DNA of 64,000 nucleotides from JACVRW01 sp963728495 (GTDB lineage Bacteria > Actinomycetota > Thermoleophilia > Solirubrobacterales > Thermoleophilaceae). Below are positions 17,403-26,574 of this stretch, in pieces; the first letter of the stretch is position 1, and each line of letters begins with the position of its first letter. Location: the NCBI GenBank assembly GCA_963728495.1, contig CAVSKI010000010.1:186001-250000 (forward strand), read 5' to 3'. The translations under genes were made by a program, and so were the position numbers. The notes beneath the pieces were generated by a model. It ran no database searches. It saw nothing but the letters and a program-made list of their open reading frames with translations, and was not told where the DNA came from.

Positions 17403-19623
17403 GTGAACACGTCCCGCAACCTCGCCGCAAGAGCCGCACACTGGAGCGCCGGACATCGCAAGACTGCCATCTTCGGCTGGCTTGCCTTCGTGGTGGTCGC
17501 CGCGATGCTCGGCAATGCCGTGGGCAAGAACATGATTCAGGGCGCAGACATGTTCTCCGGCGAGGCGGGCAGGGCCGAGCAGACGCTCTACGACGCCGGC
17601 CTGAGGCCGAACACCGAGCACGTACTGATCCAGAGCAAGGAGCTCACGGTCGATGATCCCGAGTTCAAAGCGGCGATCGAGGAGGCCGCCGCACGGCTCT
17701 CGCGGACCGAGGACGTGCGGAACGTGCTGTCGCCGCTGACCGGAGACGCGCCAGTGTCTGCGGACAAGCATTCCGCCCTGGTCCAGTTCGACATTACTGG
17801 GGACTCCCTCGAGGCAGCAAAGCGGCTCGACCCGTCAAAGGAGGTGGTCAGCGAGGTCAAGGCCGACCATCCCGAGCTTCTCGTGGAGCAGTTCGGCAGC
17901 GTGAGCTCCAACAAGGAGCTCAACGACACCTTCGCGTCCGACCTGGCGAAGGCGGAGTTGCTGTCCTTTCCGCTCACGCTGCTGATCTTGGTGCTCGCCT
18001 TCGGCGCCCTGGTGGCGGCGCTTGTGCCCCTGCTCCTCGGCGTCACCACCGTCATCGCGGCCTTGGGGTTGGTCGCGCTCCCGAGCCATCTCTCGCCGAT
18101 CGACAGCAACCTCCAGTCGGTCATCCTGTTGATCGGGCTGGCGGTCAGCGTCGACTATTCGCTCTTCTACCTGCGGCGCGAGCGCGAGGAGCGTGCCGCG
18201 GGTCGCAGCGAACGCTCAGCGCTAGAGGTCGCCGCCGCTACCTCGGGGCGGGCAGTGCTCATCTCCGGGCTGACGGTGATCGACGGCGATGGCCGGCATG
18301 TTCCTCACCGGCGACAAGACCTTCATCTCGTTCGCCCAGGGGACGATCCTCGTGGTGGCCATCGCGATCGTGTCGTCGCTGACGGTCCTACCGGCCGTGC
18401 TCGCCTGGCTCGGCGATCGCGTCGAGAAGGGTCGGATCCCCTTCCTCGGCCGCTACCGGCGCCCGGCCGGACAGTCGCGCTTCTGGTCGGGGCTGGTCGA
18501 TCGCGTCATGCGCCGGCCCTGGCTGGCGATCGTGCTCGCGGGCGGCGCCTGATCGCCCTGTCGATCCCGGCTCTCAACATGAACATCGCGGTGACGACCA
18601 CCGACGATCTGCCGCAGGATCTCGCCGTGGTCAAGACGTTCGACCGGGTCCGCGAGGCCTTTCCCGCTGAGGCTGTGACCGTTGACGTGGCAGTCAAGGC
18701 GGACGACGTCCGTACCGGTGCCGCTGCTGAAGGCATCTCCGACCTGCGTGCGCATGCCGATGGCAGCCTCAACATGGTCCTAGGGGAGGGAGGTCGACTA
18801 CAGCAAGGACGGTACCGTCGCGCTCGTCTCCATCCCCACCAAGGGCAGTGGCAACGACGAGCAATCGACGGCCGCCCTCGATGAGATCCGGGACGAGATC
18901 GTTCCGGCCACGATCGGCAGGGTCGATAGGCGCGACCGTGAACGTCAGCGGCAGCGCCGCCCAGTCGAAGGACTTCCGGGCGCTGGTCAGCGACCGCCTG
19001 CCGCTGATCTTCGGGTTCGTGTTCTCGCTCGCGTTTCTGCTCTTGTTGTTCACGTTCCGTTCGATCGTGATCCCGATCAAGGCGATCCTGCTCAACCTGC
19101 TCTCGGTCGGCGCCGCGTACGGCATCCTGGTGCTCGTCTTCCAGGACGGGCACGGGGAGAGCGTGCTGGGCTTCACCTCGAACGGGGGCGTCACCTCATG
19201 GCTGCCGCTGTTCCTGTTCGTGATCCTGTTCGGGCTCTCGACGGACACCACGTCTTCATTCTGTCTCGGGTCAGGGAGCTCTACCTGCGCGGCATGTCTA
19301 CCGACGACGCCGTCAAGCGGGGGATCTCGAGTACGGCCGGAACCGTAACGAGCGCCGCGATCGTGATGGTGGTGGTGTTCTCGGTCTTCGTCACGCTGAG
19401 CTTCCTCGATTTCAAGGAGATGGGCGTGGGCTTGGCGGTGGCGGTGCTGATCGACGCCACGATCATCCGCGGCATCCTCTTGCCCGCTTCGATGAAGGTG
19501 CTCGGGGACTGGAACTGGTACCTGCCGAGCTGGCTCGAGTGGCTACCGCGCATGGCTTCTGAAGGCGACGCGGTCCCGCCAGAGGCCGCCGAAGACCGGC
19601 AGTCCGCCCCGGCTTCGGCCTAG
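17403..19623 (+). pseudogene. MMPL-family transporter gene disrupted by about five indels
   Basis: The gene would encode a roughly 730-residue MMPL transporter starting at GTG 17403 (GGGAGAG upstream; MNTSRNLAARAAHWSAGHRK). The reading frame breaks near 18285, 18548, 18782, 18928 and 19247, but homology continues across every break: GLAVSVDYSLFYLRR is in the first frame, MAGMFLTGDKTFISFAQG in the second, and VFILSRVRELYLRGMSTDDA in the last. At 19247 the expected STDYHVF needs one extra T; at 18928 a single A is surplus. Either a decaying gene or consensus errors. It is distinct from the intact MMPL gene at 8684-11086. Confidence 0.75.
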
Positions 19624-19653
19624 TTCGGGCACCCAGACGCCGAGCCTCGCGGC

Positions 19654-19995
19654 CTACTCGACCTTCAACGTCATGCGCATCCCCGGGGGGTGGATGGTGC
19701 AGAGGATCTTGTAGGTCCCGCGTTCGGTCAGCGTCTTCCTGTAGGTGCCTGAGCTCTTCGTACGCGAGTGAAACCGCGCCGGCCCGCGCGTCACCGTCAC
19801 GTTGTGGGGATTGGAGCCCTCCCATTCCCACACCACCGTGTCGCTGCGCTGAACGGTGACGCTTCGCGCGGCACCACGATGCACGAAGTAGTTGTCGTCG
19901 ACCGTGATGGCCTTGCGCTTCGACAATGCGGGCGGTGCCCCGAACATGGAGCCGAGCAGGACTGTGAGCAGACACGCGACAACTGGTTTGCGCAT
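19654..19995 (-). CDS. Secreted single-domain cupredoxin (plastocyanin-like)
   Basis: A 113-residue protein. ATG 19995 gives a signal peptide ending near PALSKR. The mature part is one cupredoxin domain with type 1 copper ligands His64 (NPHNV), Cys99, His102 and Met106 (LCTIHPPGM). Function: small extracytoplasmic copper electron carrier or copper-binding protein. The C-terminal motif resembles the cupredoxin tail of the PHM-like protein at 52678-54090 (VCLVHPTTM), so the two may be related. No oxidase partner is adjacent. Confidence 0.85.
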   Translation of the reverse strand: MRKPVVACLLTVLLGSMFGAPPALSKRKAITVDDNYFVHRGAARSVTVQRSDTVVWEWEGSNPHNVTVTRGPARFHSRTKSSGTYRKTLTERGTYKILCTIHPPGMRMTLKVE

Positions 19996-20072
19996 CGCGA
20001 CCTCCGATCGCTGACGGGATCTGTGCACAGCTATACGCACCCGTGGTGCGCCCGGTTCTCAGCCCACGGGCG

Positions 20073-20294
20073 TCAGCTACCCGGCGCTTTGCGTCGGATA
20101 GCGAACAGCGGAGAGCCGCATTGAGGGCAGTGGCCCTCCCAGCCGGGCCGACCGTTCGGCAGAGTCACCTCGCGCGCGTCGGCAATGGTGACCTTCTGGC
20201 CGCAGACGCACCAGCCCTGTGGGCCTGGGTCCTGTGCCTCGTCGGTGTGCGGCTCAACCATGTGCCACAAGCATATTTCGTGGCTACATGCCAC
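20073..20294 (-). CDS. Small zinc-ribbon-like protein
   Basis: A 73-residue product with CVCGQKVTI followed about 25 residues later by HCPQCGSPLF, a paired Cys-x-Cys / Cys-x-x-Cys arrangement suggestive of a zinc knuckle. Two additional Cys/His residues lie in the N-terminal 12 residues. No family name can be given. It lies between the cupredoxin and SRPBCC genes with its own strand orientation. Coding status is moderately supported by the cysteine spacing. Confidence 0.45.
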   Translation of the reverse strand: MACSHEICLWHMVEPHTDEAQDPGPQGWCVCGQKVTIADAREVTLPNGRPGWEGHCPQCGSPLFAIRRKAPGS

Positions 20295-20394
20295 CTATGC
20301 GTTGCGCCCCATCGATCAGGGGCGGCCTCCCGCGACTGAGTCCCATGAGATGATCGAGCGGCGTCAGAGACCCACGTTCACGAGAGGAGGCAGC

Positions 20395-20838
20395 ATGGCA
20401 GGTCGGTTCGAGGCGACGGTTGTGATCGACCGTCCAATCGAGGAGGTGTTTGCCTTTCTCGCGGACGGTGAGAACGATCCGAAGTTCAGCCAAAGGGTCC
20501 TCGAAATCGCCAAGACAACGGAAGGGCCCCCAGCTGTCGACACCGTCTACGCCAGCACGGTCAAGGACGCGGGCATGAAGACCAGGCGGGAGTTCAAGAT
20601 CATCGCGTTCGAGCCGCCCACTCGAATTCGCTGGGCGGAAGTGTCCAAGAACCTCATAACGGCCACAGAGGGCGGATACGACCTGGCGCCGGAGGGCAGC
20701 GGAACGCGGGTCACCATCTACAACGTTCTCGAGGGGCACGGCCCGGGCAAGCTGATCGCCCCGCTGGCGTTGCGCTCCGCCCGCAAAGGGGCGAACGACT
20801 TTGGCCGGGCGATCAAGAGAGCCGTCGAGGCGTCCTAA
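20395..20838 (+). CDS. SRPBCC-fold (polyketide cyclase/START-like) protein
   Basis: A 147-residue protein from ATG 20395, with AGGAGG at good spacing deciding the start over longer possibilities. The pattern RFEATVVIDRPIEEVFAFLADG at the N-terminus, RIRWAEVS in the middle and a long C-terminal helix (KGANDFGRAIKRAVEAS) match the SRPBCC helix-grip fold, which binds hydrophobic ligands. Members range from polyketide cyclases to AHSA1-like proteins, so no activity can be assigned. Confidence 0.8.
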   Translation: MAGRFEATVVIDRPIEEVFAFLADGENDPKFSQRVLEIAKTTEGPPAVDTVYASTVKDAGMKTRREFKIIAFEPPTRIRWAEVSKNLITATEGGYDLAPEGSGTRVTIYNVLEGHGPGKLIAPLALRSARKGANDFGRAIKRAVEAS

Positions 20839-20895
20839 CGCCGGCCGCGACGAGCTGCCTCACCGCTCAGTTGGCCCGGCGGGCGCGGGTGCGCG

Positions 20896-21396
20896 TTAGT
20901 CGAGGTCGACCATCTTCCACTCGGGCGGGCCCTTCAGCCCTTCTTCAGCGCCTCCTGGCTTGACCCACATGACCTCGTGCCATCCGTCGTCCGGGTCGTG
21001 GAAGCTGAAGCTCAGCATCGAGCCCATGTCCGTGACAAGTCCGCCCTCGGTCGCATTCGCGCCTTCGGCGATGAGGCGGCGGCGGATCTCGCGAAAGGCC
21101 TCCTCGCTCGCCGCGTTCAGCGCGAAGTGGTCGAGCCGCCCGCGCTGGAAGATCTCCTGACGGCCCGGCACCCCGACGCCTGGAACCTCGAATGGGTGCA
21201 GGACCGTGTGCGGCCCGATCTCGATGAACGCATGGCGGAGGCCGGCCTCCTCGCTATCGAGCGTTACCCGCGCGTCGAAGATGCGTTGGTAGAACGAGAT
21301 CAGCCGATCCATATCGGCGGTGAGGAACGTCATGTGATGTAGGTCGTTGACCAGAGCCACGCTCGCCTCCTCGGGGTGAGAACTCACGACGACCAC
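20896..21396 (-). CDS. VOC-family (glyoxalase/dioxygenase-fold) protein
   Basis: A 166-residue protein with paired beta-alpha-beta-beta-beta modules. LHHMTFLTADMDRLISFYQRIF opens the first module and supplies a metal-ligand His. RLDHFALNAASEEAF opens the second with a further His, and DPDDGWHEVMW gives the terminal Glu. It is likely a metal-dependent lyase, isomerase or dioxygenase; the substrate is unknown. The next gene starts 35 bp beyond it in the opposite sense of this operonless group. Confidence 0.75.
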   Translation of the reverse strand: MVVVSSHPEEASVALVNDLHHMTFLTADMDRLISFYQRIFDARVTLDSEEAGLRHAFIEIGPHTVLHPFEVPGVGVPGRQEIFQRGRLDHFALNAASEEAFREIRRRLIAEGANATEGGLVTDMGSMLSFSFHDPDDGWHEVMWVKPGGAEEGLKGPPEWKMVDLD

Positions 21397-21431
21397 CCTA
21401 GGTGGAAACGGCCAACGCGCGGTCCCGCCCG

Positions 21432-21860
21432 CTACTCCTGGAGCACCGACTCAATTGGCCGGGGGCTCGTAATGGTGTCGGCGTGACGATGGAGAATCTT
21501 CCAGCCGTCGTCCTCGCGCCGGAAGATCGTGGTCACCCGAAGGGACGAAGGCGCCGCCTCGCGGGCGCCGCCCACCTTCACCCGGGATCGCTCGATCTCG
21601 AGGATGTAGGCCAGATCGCCGGTGGAATAGCCCGAGATCCGCTCGGACCCGAGCACCTCGCCGTCGCTGAGCTGAGAGACCGCACGGCGCAGGGCGTTGG
21701 ACACTTCAGTCCAGCCGCGCACAGGCGGACCGAGCGGGTTCGCGAGCGTCACGTCGTCGCGCCGGGACCAGAGCCGCTCCTGGGGCGACGAATCCCCCTT
21801 GAGGACCGCCTCCACCGCGCGGTGATACTGCTCCAGAACGTCCTCGAGATCCGAACCCAT
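21432..21860 (-). CDS. SnoaL/DUF4440-like NTF2-fold protein
   Basis: A 142-residue protein starting at ATG 21860 behind GGAGGG. An N-terminal helix (EDVLEQYHRAVEAVLKGD), NPLGPPVRGWTEVSNALRRA, and a final strand pair with VTTIFRREDDGWKILHRHAD are the NTF2-fold pattern of the SnoaL/DUF4440 group. These are often ring cyclases, dehydratases or stress-associated proteins. The same reading frame continues upstream into a frameshifted membrane-protein gene; that extension is out of frame with its real product and is not part of this protein. Confidence 0.7.
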   Translation of the reverse strand: MGSDLEDVLEQYHRAVEAVLKGDSSPQERLWSRRDDVTLANPLGPPVRGWTEVSNALRRAVSQLSDGEVLGSERISGYSTGDLAYILEIERSRVKVGGAREAAPSSLRVTTIFRREDDGWKILHRHADTITSPRPIESVLQE

Positions 21861-22060
21861 ACATCCCTCCACCAACGCGAGCAGGGGGTGGCCAAGACGG
21901 AATAACGCTAGCACCGCAGGGGTGGGTGCTCCTCTCCACACGGTCTCCCGAGAGGGTCCGGATCTGCTCGTCTTAGGCCTCGGGATCCGAGCACAGCCAC
22001 CCCAAATGGTTCCTGGCCCGCGGGTCCAGAGCCCATCGCCACCTGTGGCCAGACCGTTAC

Positions 22061-23033
22061 TCAGTCGCGGTCGTGTTTGTGCCTCCGTTGTCGGATTTGT
22101 GTGCGTTGGGTTTGCCAGTGTGATCGTGCGTCGGTGGTGAGTTGGTTCCATTGGCGTTGGACTTCGTCTTCGGCGGGTTGTTGGCCGCGGCGGATGCGGT
22201 CGAGTTCGTCGTGGAGTTCGCGGCCGGTGGCGGCGGAGGCGACGAGCACGACCATGGCGCAGAAGAGCGTGGAGATCATCGCGAAGACGGCGCCGATCAC
22301 GCCGTAGCGGGTGGCGTAGGTGTCGAAGAGGTGTGGGACGTAGACGGCCGCGCCGACGGAGTAGAGCGCGAGCGTGGCCGAGCCGAGGATGCCGAACGGC
22401 AGGAGGTCGTGGCGGGCGATTCGTTGGGCGCTGAGTACCCAGCCGGTCCAGATCAGGAAGGCGGCCGTCAGGGGTGTGGTGAGCAGCGTGGCGGTGAGTT
22501 CGAGGCGGCTGTGGCCCAGCGCGGCCTGGAGGGCGCCGCTGAGCGCGACGTAGAGCCCGAGGCCGCCGATCCAGAGCAGCCCGTTGAGGGTGTTGCGGAC
22601 GCTCAGCGGGCTCGAGTTCCCAGGTCTGCTCGATCAGCCGCTGCACGGCGCGGGAGAAGCTCAGCACCGCGATCAGCAGGAACAGGAACCCGATGATGCC
22701 GAGGCTGGTGTCGGTGCCCGAGGCCGGGGAGAAGACGTCGCTGACCGCTTCGGCGCCGCCTCCGGTCAGCTCGTAACGGTCGATGATGCGGTCGGCCGTG
22801 GCCCTACCTCCGAGTTGCGACGACAAGGCGCTCGCCACGATCGTCAGCGGGATCAGGGCCGTGAGCGCTCCCGAGGCCAGCGCGATCGAGCGGTCGAACC
22901 CCGCCACCTTCTGAAAGCGGTTGACCACACGCAGCACGAACTCGGGCCGCAGCCAGAACGTCAACGTCCGCACGACCCGCTCGCGACCCACCCCCCGCCG
23001 CCGACCAGCCCCGCGGGAATCATCACCCGCCAT
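22061..23033 (-). pseudogene. YihY/BrkB-family membrane protein gene with one frameshift
   Basis: The N-terminal part (from ATG 23033) reads RFQKVAGFDRSIALASGALT and SFSRAVQRLIEQTWELE, typical of YihY/virulence factor BrkB proteins. At about 22608-22610 a run of three G residues carries one base too many. Shifting there continues the family sequence (LSVRNTLNGLLWIGGLGLYV through YGVIGAVFAMISTLF) to a stop at 22061, with a long basic tail. The total would be about 323 residues with six helices. A single surplus G in a G-run is a typical consensus error, so the gene may be intact in reality. Confidence 0.75.
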
Positions 23034-23431
23034 AGCTAGATGTCCTCAGCGCGGCGCCCTCAGTCGTGGCCACAAACAGACCCCGACGATCACCGCGTCA
23101 TTGCTGCGCCATAGGGGAGCACAGCGCCGTCGTGTGCATGTTCGCGCCGGGGAACGCGCTGCCGGGCCGATACTCCTCCATACCGCTCATCTCGCTCCTC
23201 GCGCCGCTGATGGGAAGTCGGAGTCTTCCCGATACGCAACCGCGCCCGCAAGTCGAGGCGTCGGCGGTAGCGCCGCTCATGCTCGCCGCAAGGCCGCGCA
23301 TATCGTCGAGGCGAGCAGGAGCTCGGAGGTGGTGGAGGCGCCTGCTCCGTGGTCGGGGCGAGCGTCTTGGCGCGTGAGCGGGCGGTTGGCCGATCGCGAG
23401 CCTCGAGGCCGTTGAGGACCTCGCCAAGCCG
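23034..23431. other. Intergenic region, no supported gene
   Basis: About 400 bp between the YihY gene and the 3' end of the eight-gene operon. A 109-codon minus-strand frame (23098-23427) exists, but its composition (Arg/Ser/Pro-rich, then SGMEEYRPGSAFPG) is unlike a folded protein and it has no ribosome-binding site. No RNA, repeat or strong terminator hairpin was identified. Confidence 0.4.
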
Positions 23432-24193
23432 CTAGGCGGGCTCCGCCACCAGCGCGAGCTTCCGGACCCGCCCCTCTTCCAGCCACTCGACCCACAGCCG
23501 ATGGGAGGCGACCAGCTCGTCCAGTGCCCGGCGGCCGATCTGCGCGGCGATGTGCTCGGTGTCCGCGGCGAACGCGTCCGCCAGTGTCTGCGCCATCGCG
23601 CGGTGGGCGTGGCTGTGCTCCTCCTGCCAGGTGACGACGAGCCCGGCCCGCTCCAGCGACGCGGCCATCGCGTCGAGCGTGGTGAGCCACACAGTGTCGG
23701 CGTCGGGCATCGCCGCCCGCTCGGCCGTCGTCAGCGGCGGCCCCTCCTCCAGCGTGAAGGCGAGGCGCCCGCCGGGCCGGAGCGCCGCGGCGATCTCGTG
23801 CACCAGCGCGTCCTTGTCCTCGAATGCGAGCATCGTCTCGAGCAGGAGCACGACGTCGAAGGAGCCGGGTGGGAGGGGCGGGACGTGCGCGGTCGCGAAG
23901 CGGCACGGCAGGTCGCCCGCGCGCTCGCGGGCGATGTCGACGGCGCTCGCGCTGGCGTCCACGCCCAGGTAGACGCAGTCCAGCTCCCGCGTTAGGAAAC
24001 GCCCGGGCCCGCCGATGCCGCAGCACAGGTCGAGCACCCTGACCCCGGGGCCGATGCCGACCGGCACCGCCAGGGCCCGGATCTCGCCGGCGGTCATGAA
24101 GCTCTCCTGCCCGACGAACTCGCCGCGAGCGTACGCCGACACGCGCGCGCGGTGCAGCGCTCGGTCGAACGCCGCGCGGTCGTCCTGCCTCAC
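23432..24193 (-). CDS. Class I SAM-dependent methyltransferase (last gene of pterin/lipid operon)
   Basis: A 253-residue Rossmann methyltransferase. Motif I is VLDLCCGIGGPGRFL (about residues 54-68), with the acidic end of strand beta2 in YLGVDASASAV, and FDVVLLLETMLAF plus LRPGGRLAFTLEEG for motifs IV and VI. It resembles ubiquinone/sterol-type small-molecule methyltransferases. The ATG overlaps the stop of the CDP-alcohol transferase/sulfatase gene by 4 bp, so it is translated as the last member of the eight-gene operon. It probably methylates the product or an intermediate of that pathway; the substrate is unknown. Confidence 0.8.
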   Translation of the reverse strand: MRQDDRAAFDRALHRARVSAYARGEFVGQESFMTAGEIRALAVPVGIGPGVRVLDLCCGIGGPGRFLTRELDCVYLGVDASASAVDIARERAGDLPCRFATAHVPPLPPGSFDVVLLLETMLAFEDKDALVHEIAAALRPGGRLAFTLEEGPPLTTAERAAMPDADTVWLTTLDAMAASLERAGLVVTWQEEHSHAHRAMAQTLADAFAADTEHIAAQIGRRALDELVASHRLWVEWLEEGRVRKLALVAEPA

Positions 24194-26574
24194 GGCCGCG
24201 CCTCCCTCGGCATCGGGTGGGCGCTCGCTGGCGACGAGCCGAACGCCGTGAGGAAGCGGTCACGGAACGCCGCCATGGGCCAAACCGGCGCCCGCGGGCT
24301 CGGCGACATGCCGTCCTGCCAGCTCCATCCCGCGATCTGGTCGATCACCTTGGGGTCGTGGGCGATGACCGAGATGGGCACGTCGTGGCTGGCGCCCTGG
24401 CCGGTGACGACCGTCGCGGGCTGATGGTCGCCCAGTACGACGAGCACCAGGTTGTCGTCGCCGTAGCGCTGCACGAACGAGAAGATGGTGTTCAGCGAGT
24501 ACTCGATCGAGTGCCCGTAGGCGGCGCGGGCCCGTTGGGCATCGCCGAAGAGCGAGGTCTTCGTGGACTCCTCCGCGGGGAGGCGGTCGAAGATCGAGCC
24601 GTCGCCGACCTCGTCCCAGGAGATGAGCCGCGGAATACGCGTCCACGGCGCGTGGCTCGAGATGAGGTCGACCTCGGCGAAGAGCGGCGGCCGGTGACGT
24701 TTGGCGAGCTCGTGGCGTTGCAGGGCCAGAAGGGTGTACTGGTCGGGCATGGGAGGCAAGCCGAAGCCCGGGCCGCGGTAGCCGAAGTTGCGGCGGTCAT
24801 AGACCTTGTCGTAGTGGTAGAAGGTCGAGCCCTCTGGCCACGCCCTGCGGTTCCCCGGCATGGCGCCGACCGCCCGCCACCCGGCGCGCTTGAACGCCCG
24901 GGTGAGGGTGAGGCGCTCGTTCTGGACGAGCTGGTCGTACCGCCGCTGGCCGTCGACCACAACCCCCGACTGCAGGGTGGAATGCGCCAGCCAGCTGAGG
25001 CCGCCGAAGGTCGGCGAGGTGAGGAAGGCGCTGCGCGCGGAGAAGCCGGCGGCCCGCAGCCGCGCGGCGCCCCGCTCGAGCGCGACGTCGATGCGGGGCG
25101 AGAAGGACGAGCCTTGGACCGCGACCCTCCCGTAGCTCTCGACGAACACGAGCAGGACGTCCTTGCCCCGCAGGCCTGTCAGCAGCCGTTTGCCGGGAGT
25201 GGCGCGGAAGCGGTCGTGGGCGATCTCGCGGGCGAGCGCCGCGCGATCCGCCAGGCCGGCCCGCACAGCCTGCACCTGGTCGACGGCCAGGGCGGTGGCG
25301 CTCGAGGAGGCGACCGGCGCACCGACCACGCGCAGGGCCACCCAGACCACTCCCAGCGCCATCGCCGCCCGGAGCGCCCAGCCGCGGTGGCCGGCCGCGA
25401 CCCGCGTCACGCGCAGCAGCGCCAGGAGCGGGACGGCGAGGAGCGCGACAATGAGCACGGCCGCAACGGCGACGACGAGGTTCGCGCTCGACCCGCCGAT
25501 CGCGTGGCGCAGCGTCTCGATGCCGATCCCCACGTAGCCGGAGTCGTCGATGGGCTTGAACGGCCGGTCGAACGCTGTGAAGAACCCAATGTCGAGCACC
25601 TTCACGAGCACGAGCAGGCTCAGCACCGCTCCGGCTACCACCGCCAGGGCCCGGCGCGCGGTGACGGGCAGCAGGGCGGCCACGGCGACAACGACGAGGA
25701 GCTCGAGGGGGAGCCGCACGAACTCGCCGAGGGTGAAGCGGCTCGGCTCGTTTGGCGCGACGAGGGCGGCCCAGACGAGCAGCAGGGCAAGGACCGTGAC
25801 CGCCACTGCGAAGCCGGTGCGTAGCGGCCGGCCATGGGGCTGACCGACGTCGCCCTCCGGCACTTGGTCGTGTGCGGCGTGCCGGCGGCGCCAAAGCCAC
25901 CACGTGCACTGGCCCATCGACGCCGTGAGCAGCGCGAGCGCGGCGACGAGGAGGGTCTGCGTGAGCGCAAGCGGCAGGACCCCGGCGGCGGCGACCGTCA
26001 GCACGACCCCCTGTGTGGCTGCGACGATCTTGCGCCAGGGGCGCGGCGGCAGCGGCGCGCGCATCCACGGCAGGAGCCACTCGCCGGCGAGGAAGAGGTA
26101 GCGGGCGGCCCCGATCGCGAGCACCCAGGCGCCGCACACGGGGGCGATGTAGACGCTGAGGGCGAGGATCAGGAACGCGTCGACCTCGCCGTCGAAGCGT
26201 GCCCCCAGCGCAGTCGCCGACCCGGTGCGCCGCGCCACCCAGCCGTCGACGGCGTCCAGCCCGAGTGCGACCGCCGCGAGCGTCACGAGCAGCGCGACCG
26301 GCGTGTCGTGCGCGAACGAGTCGGCGGCCAGCGCGGCGACGCCGACGGCCAGCGTGGCGCGCGCGAGCGTCACCCAGGACGCCGGCCCCATCCGCTCACC
26401 CGGACCGCGCGCGAGGCCGCGTGCCAGCGCCGTAGCCATGGTCACGGCGCAGGCGATCCCAACGGTCCAGCCCGCCGTACCGAGCCCGGCCGTCCCTGCC
26501 AGGACGGTCAGCAGCAGCACCTGGGCGATCAGCCCGGTGGCCGGACCCGTCTGACTCGCTCGCATCGTGGTCAT
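24190..26574 (-). CDS. CDP-alcohol phosphotransferase fused to LtaS-like membrane sulfatase
   Basis: A 794-residue two-part membrane protein. Residues 60-245 are a CDP-alcohol phosphatidyltransferase with every catalytic residue of its signature: Asp107, Asp110-Gly111, Ala114-Arg115, Gly124, Asp128 and Asp132. Residues 260-470 add about five or six more helices, and the C-terminal 320 residues are an extracytoplasmic alkaline-phosphatase-fold domain (VFVESYGR, TFGGLSWLAHST, VLGDHQPATVV, VPISVIAHD). The first half would join an alcohol to a CDP-activated lipid; the second resembles LtaS/phosphoethanolamine transferases, which move phospho-headgroups. ATG 26574 overlaps the RibD-like stop (ATGA). 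Fusing both activities is unusual. Confidence 0.8.
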   Translation of the reverse strand: MTTMRASQTGPATGLIAQVLLLTVLAGTAGLGTAGWTVGIACAVTMATALARGLARGPGERMGPASWVTLARATLAVGVAALAADSFAHDTPVALLVTLAAVALGLDAVDGWVARRTGSATALGARFDGEVDAFLILALSVYIAPVCGAWVLAIGAARYLFLAGEWLLPWMRAPLPPRPWRKIVAATQGVVLTVAAAGVLPLALTQTLLVAALALLTASMGQCTWWLWRRRHAAHDQVPEGDVGQPHGRPLRTGFAVAVTVLALLLVWAALVAPNEPSRFTLGEFVRLPLELLVVVAVAALLPVTARRALAVVAGAVLSLLVLVKVLDIGFFTAFDRPFKPIDDSGYVGIGIETLRHAIGGSSANLVVAVAAVLIVALLAVPLLALLRVTRVAAGHRGWALRAAMALGVVWVALRVVGAPVASSSATALAVDQVQAVRAGLADRAALAREIAHDRFRATPGKRLLTGLRGKDVLLVFVESYGRVAVQGSSFSPRIDVALERGAARLRAAGFSARSAFLTSPTFGGLSWLAHSTLQSGVVVDGQRRYDQLVQNERLTLTRAFKRAGWRAVGAMPGNRRAWPEGSTFYHYDKVYDRRNFGYRGPGFGLPPMPDQYTLLALQRHELAKRHRPPLFAEVDLISSHAPWTRIPRLISWDEVGDGSIFDRLPAEESTKTSLFGDAQRARAAYGHSIEYSLNTIFSFVQRYGDDNLVLVVLGDHQPATVVTGQGASHDVPISVIAHDPKVIDQIAGWSWQDGMSPSPRAPVWPMAAFRDRFLTAFGSSPASAHPMPREARP

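Noticed and set aside
23098..23427. 109-residue minus-strand protein downstream of the YihY gene
   Set aside because: Arg/Ser-rich composition, no ribosome-binding site and no domain; treated as intergenic.
24217..25824. Long plus-strand frame across the CDP-alcohol transferase/sulfatase gene
   Set aside because: Low-complexity Arg/Glu/Gly protein without motifs, while the minus strand carries complete catalytic signatures and operon overlaps.
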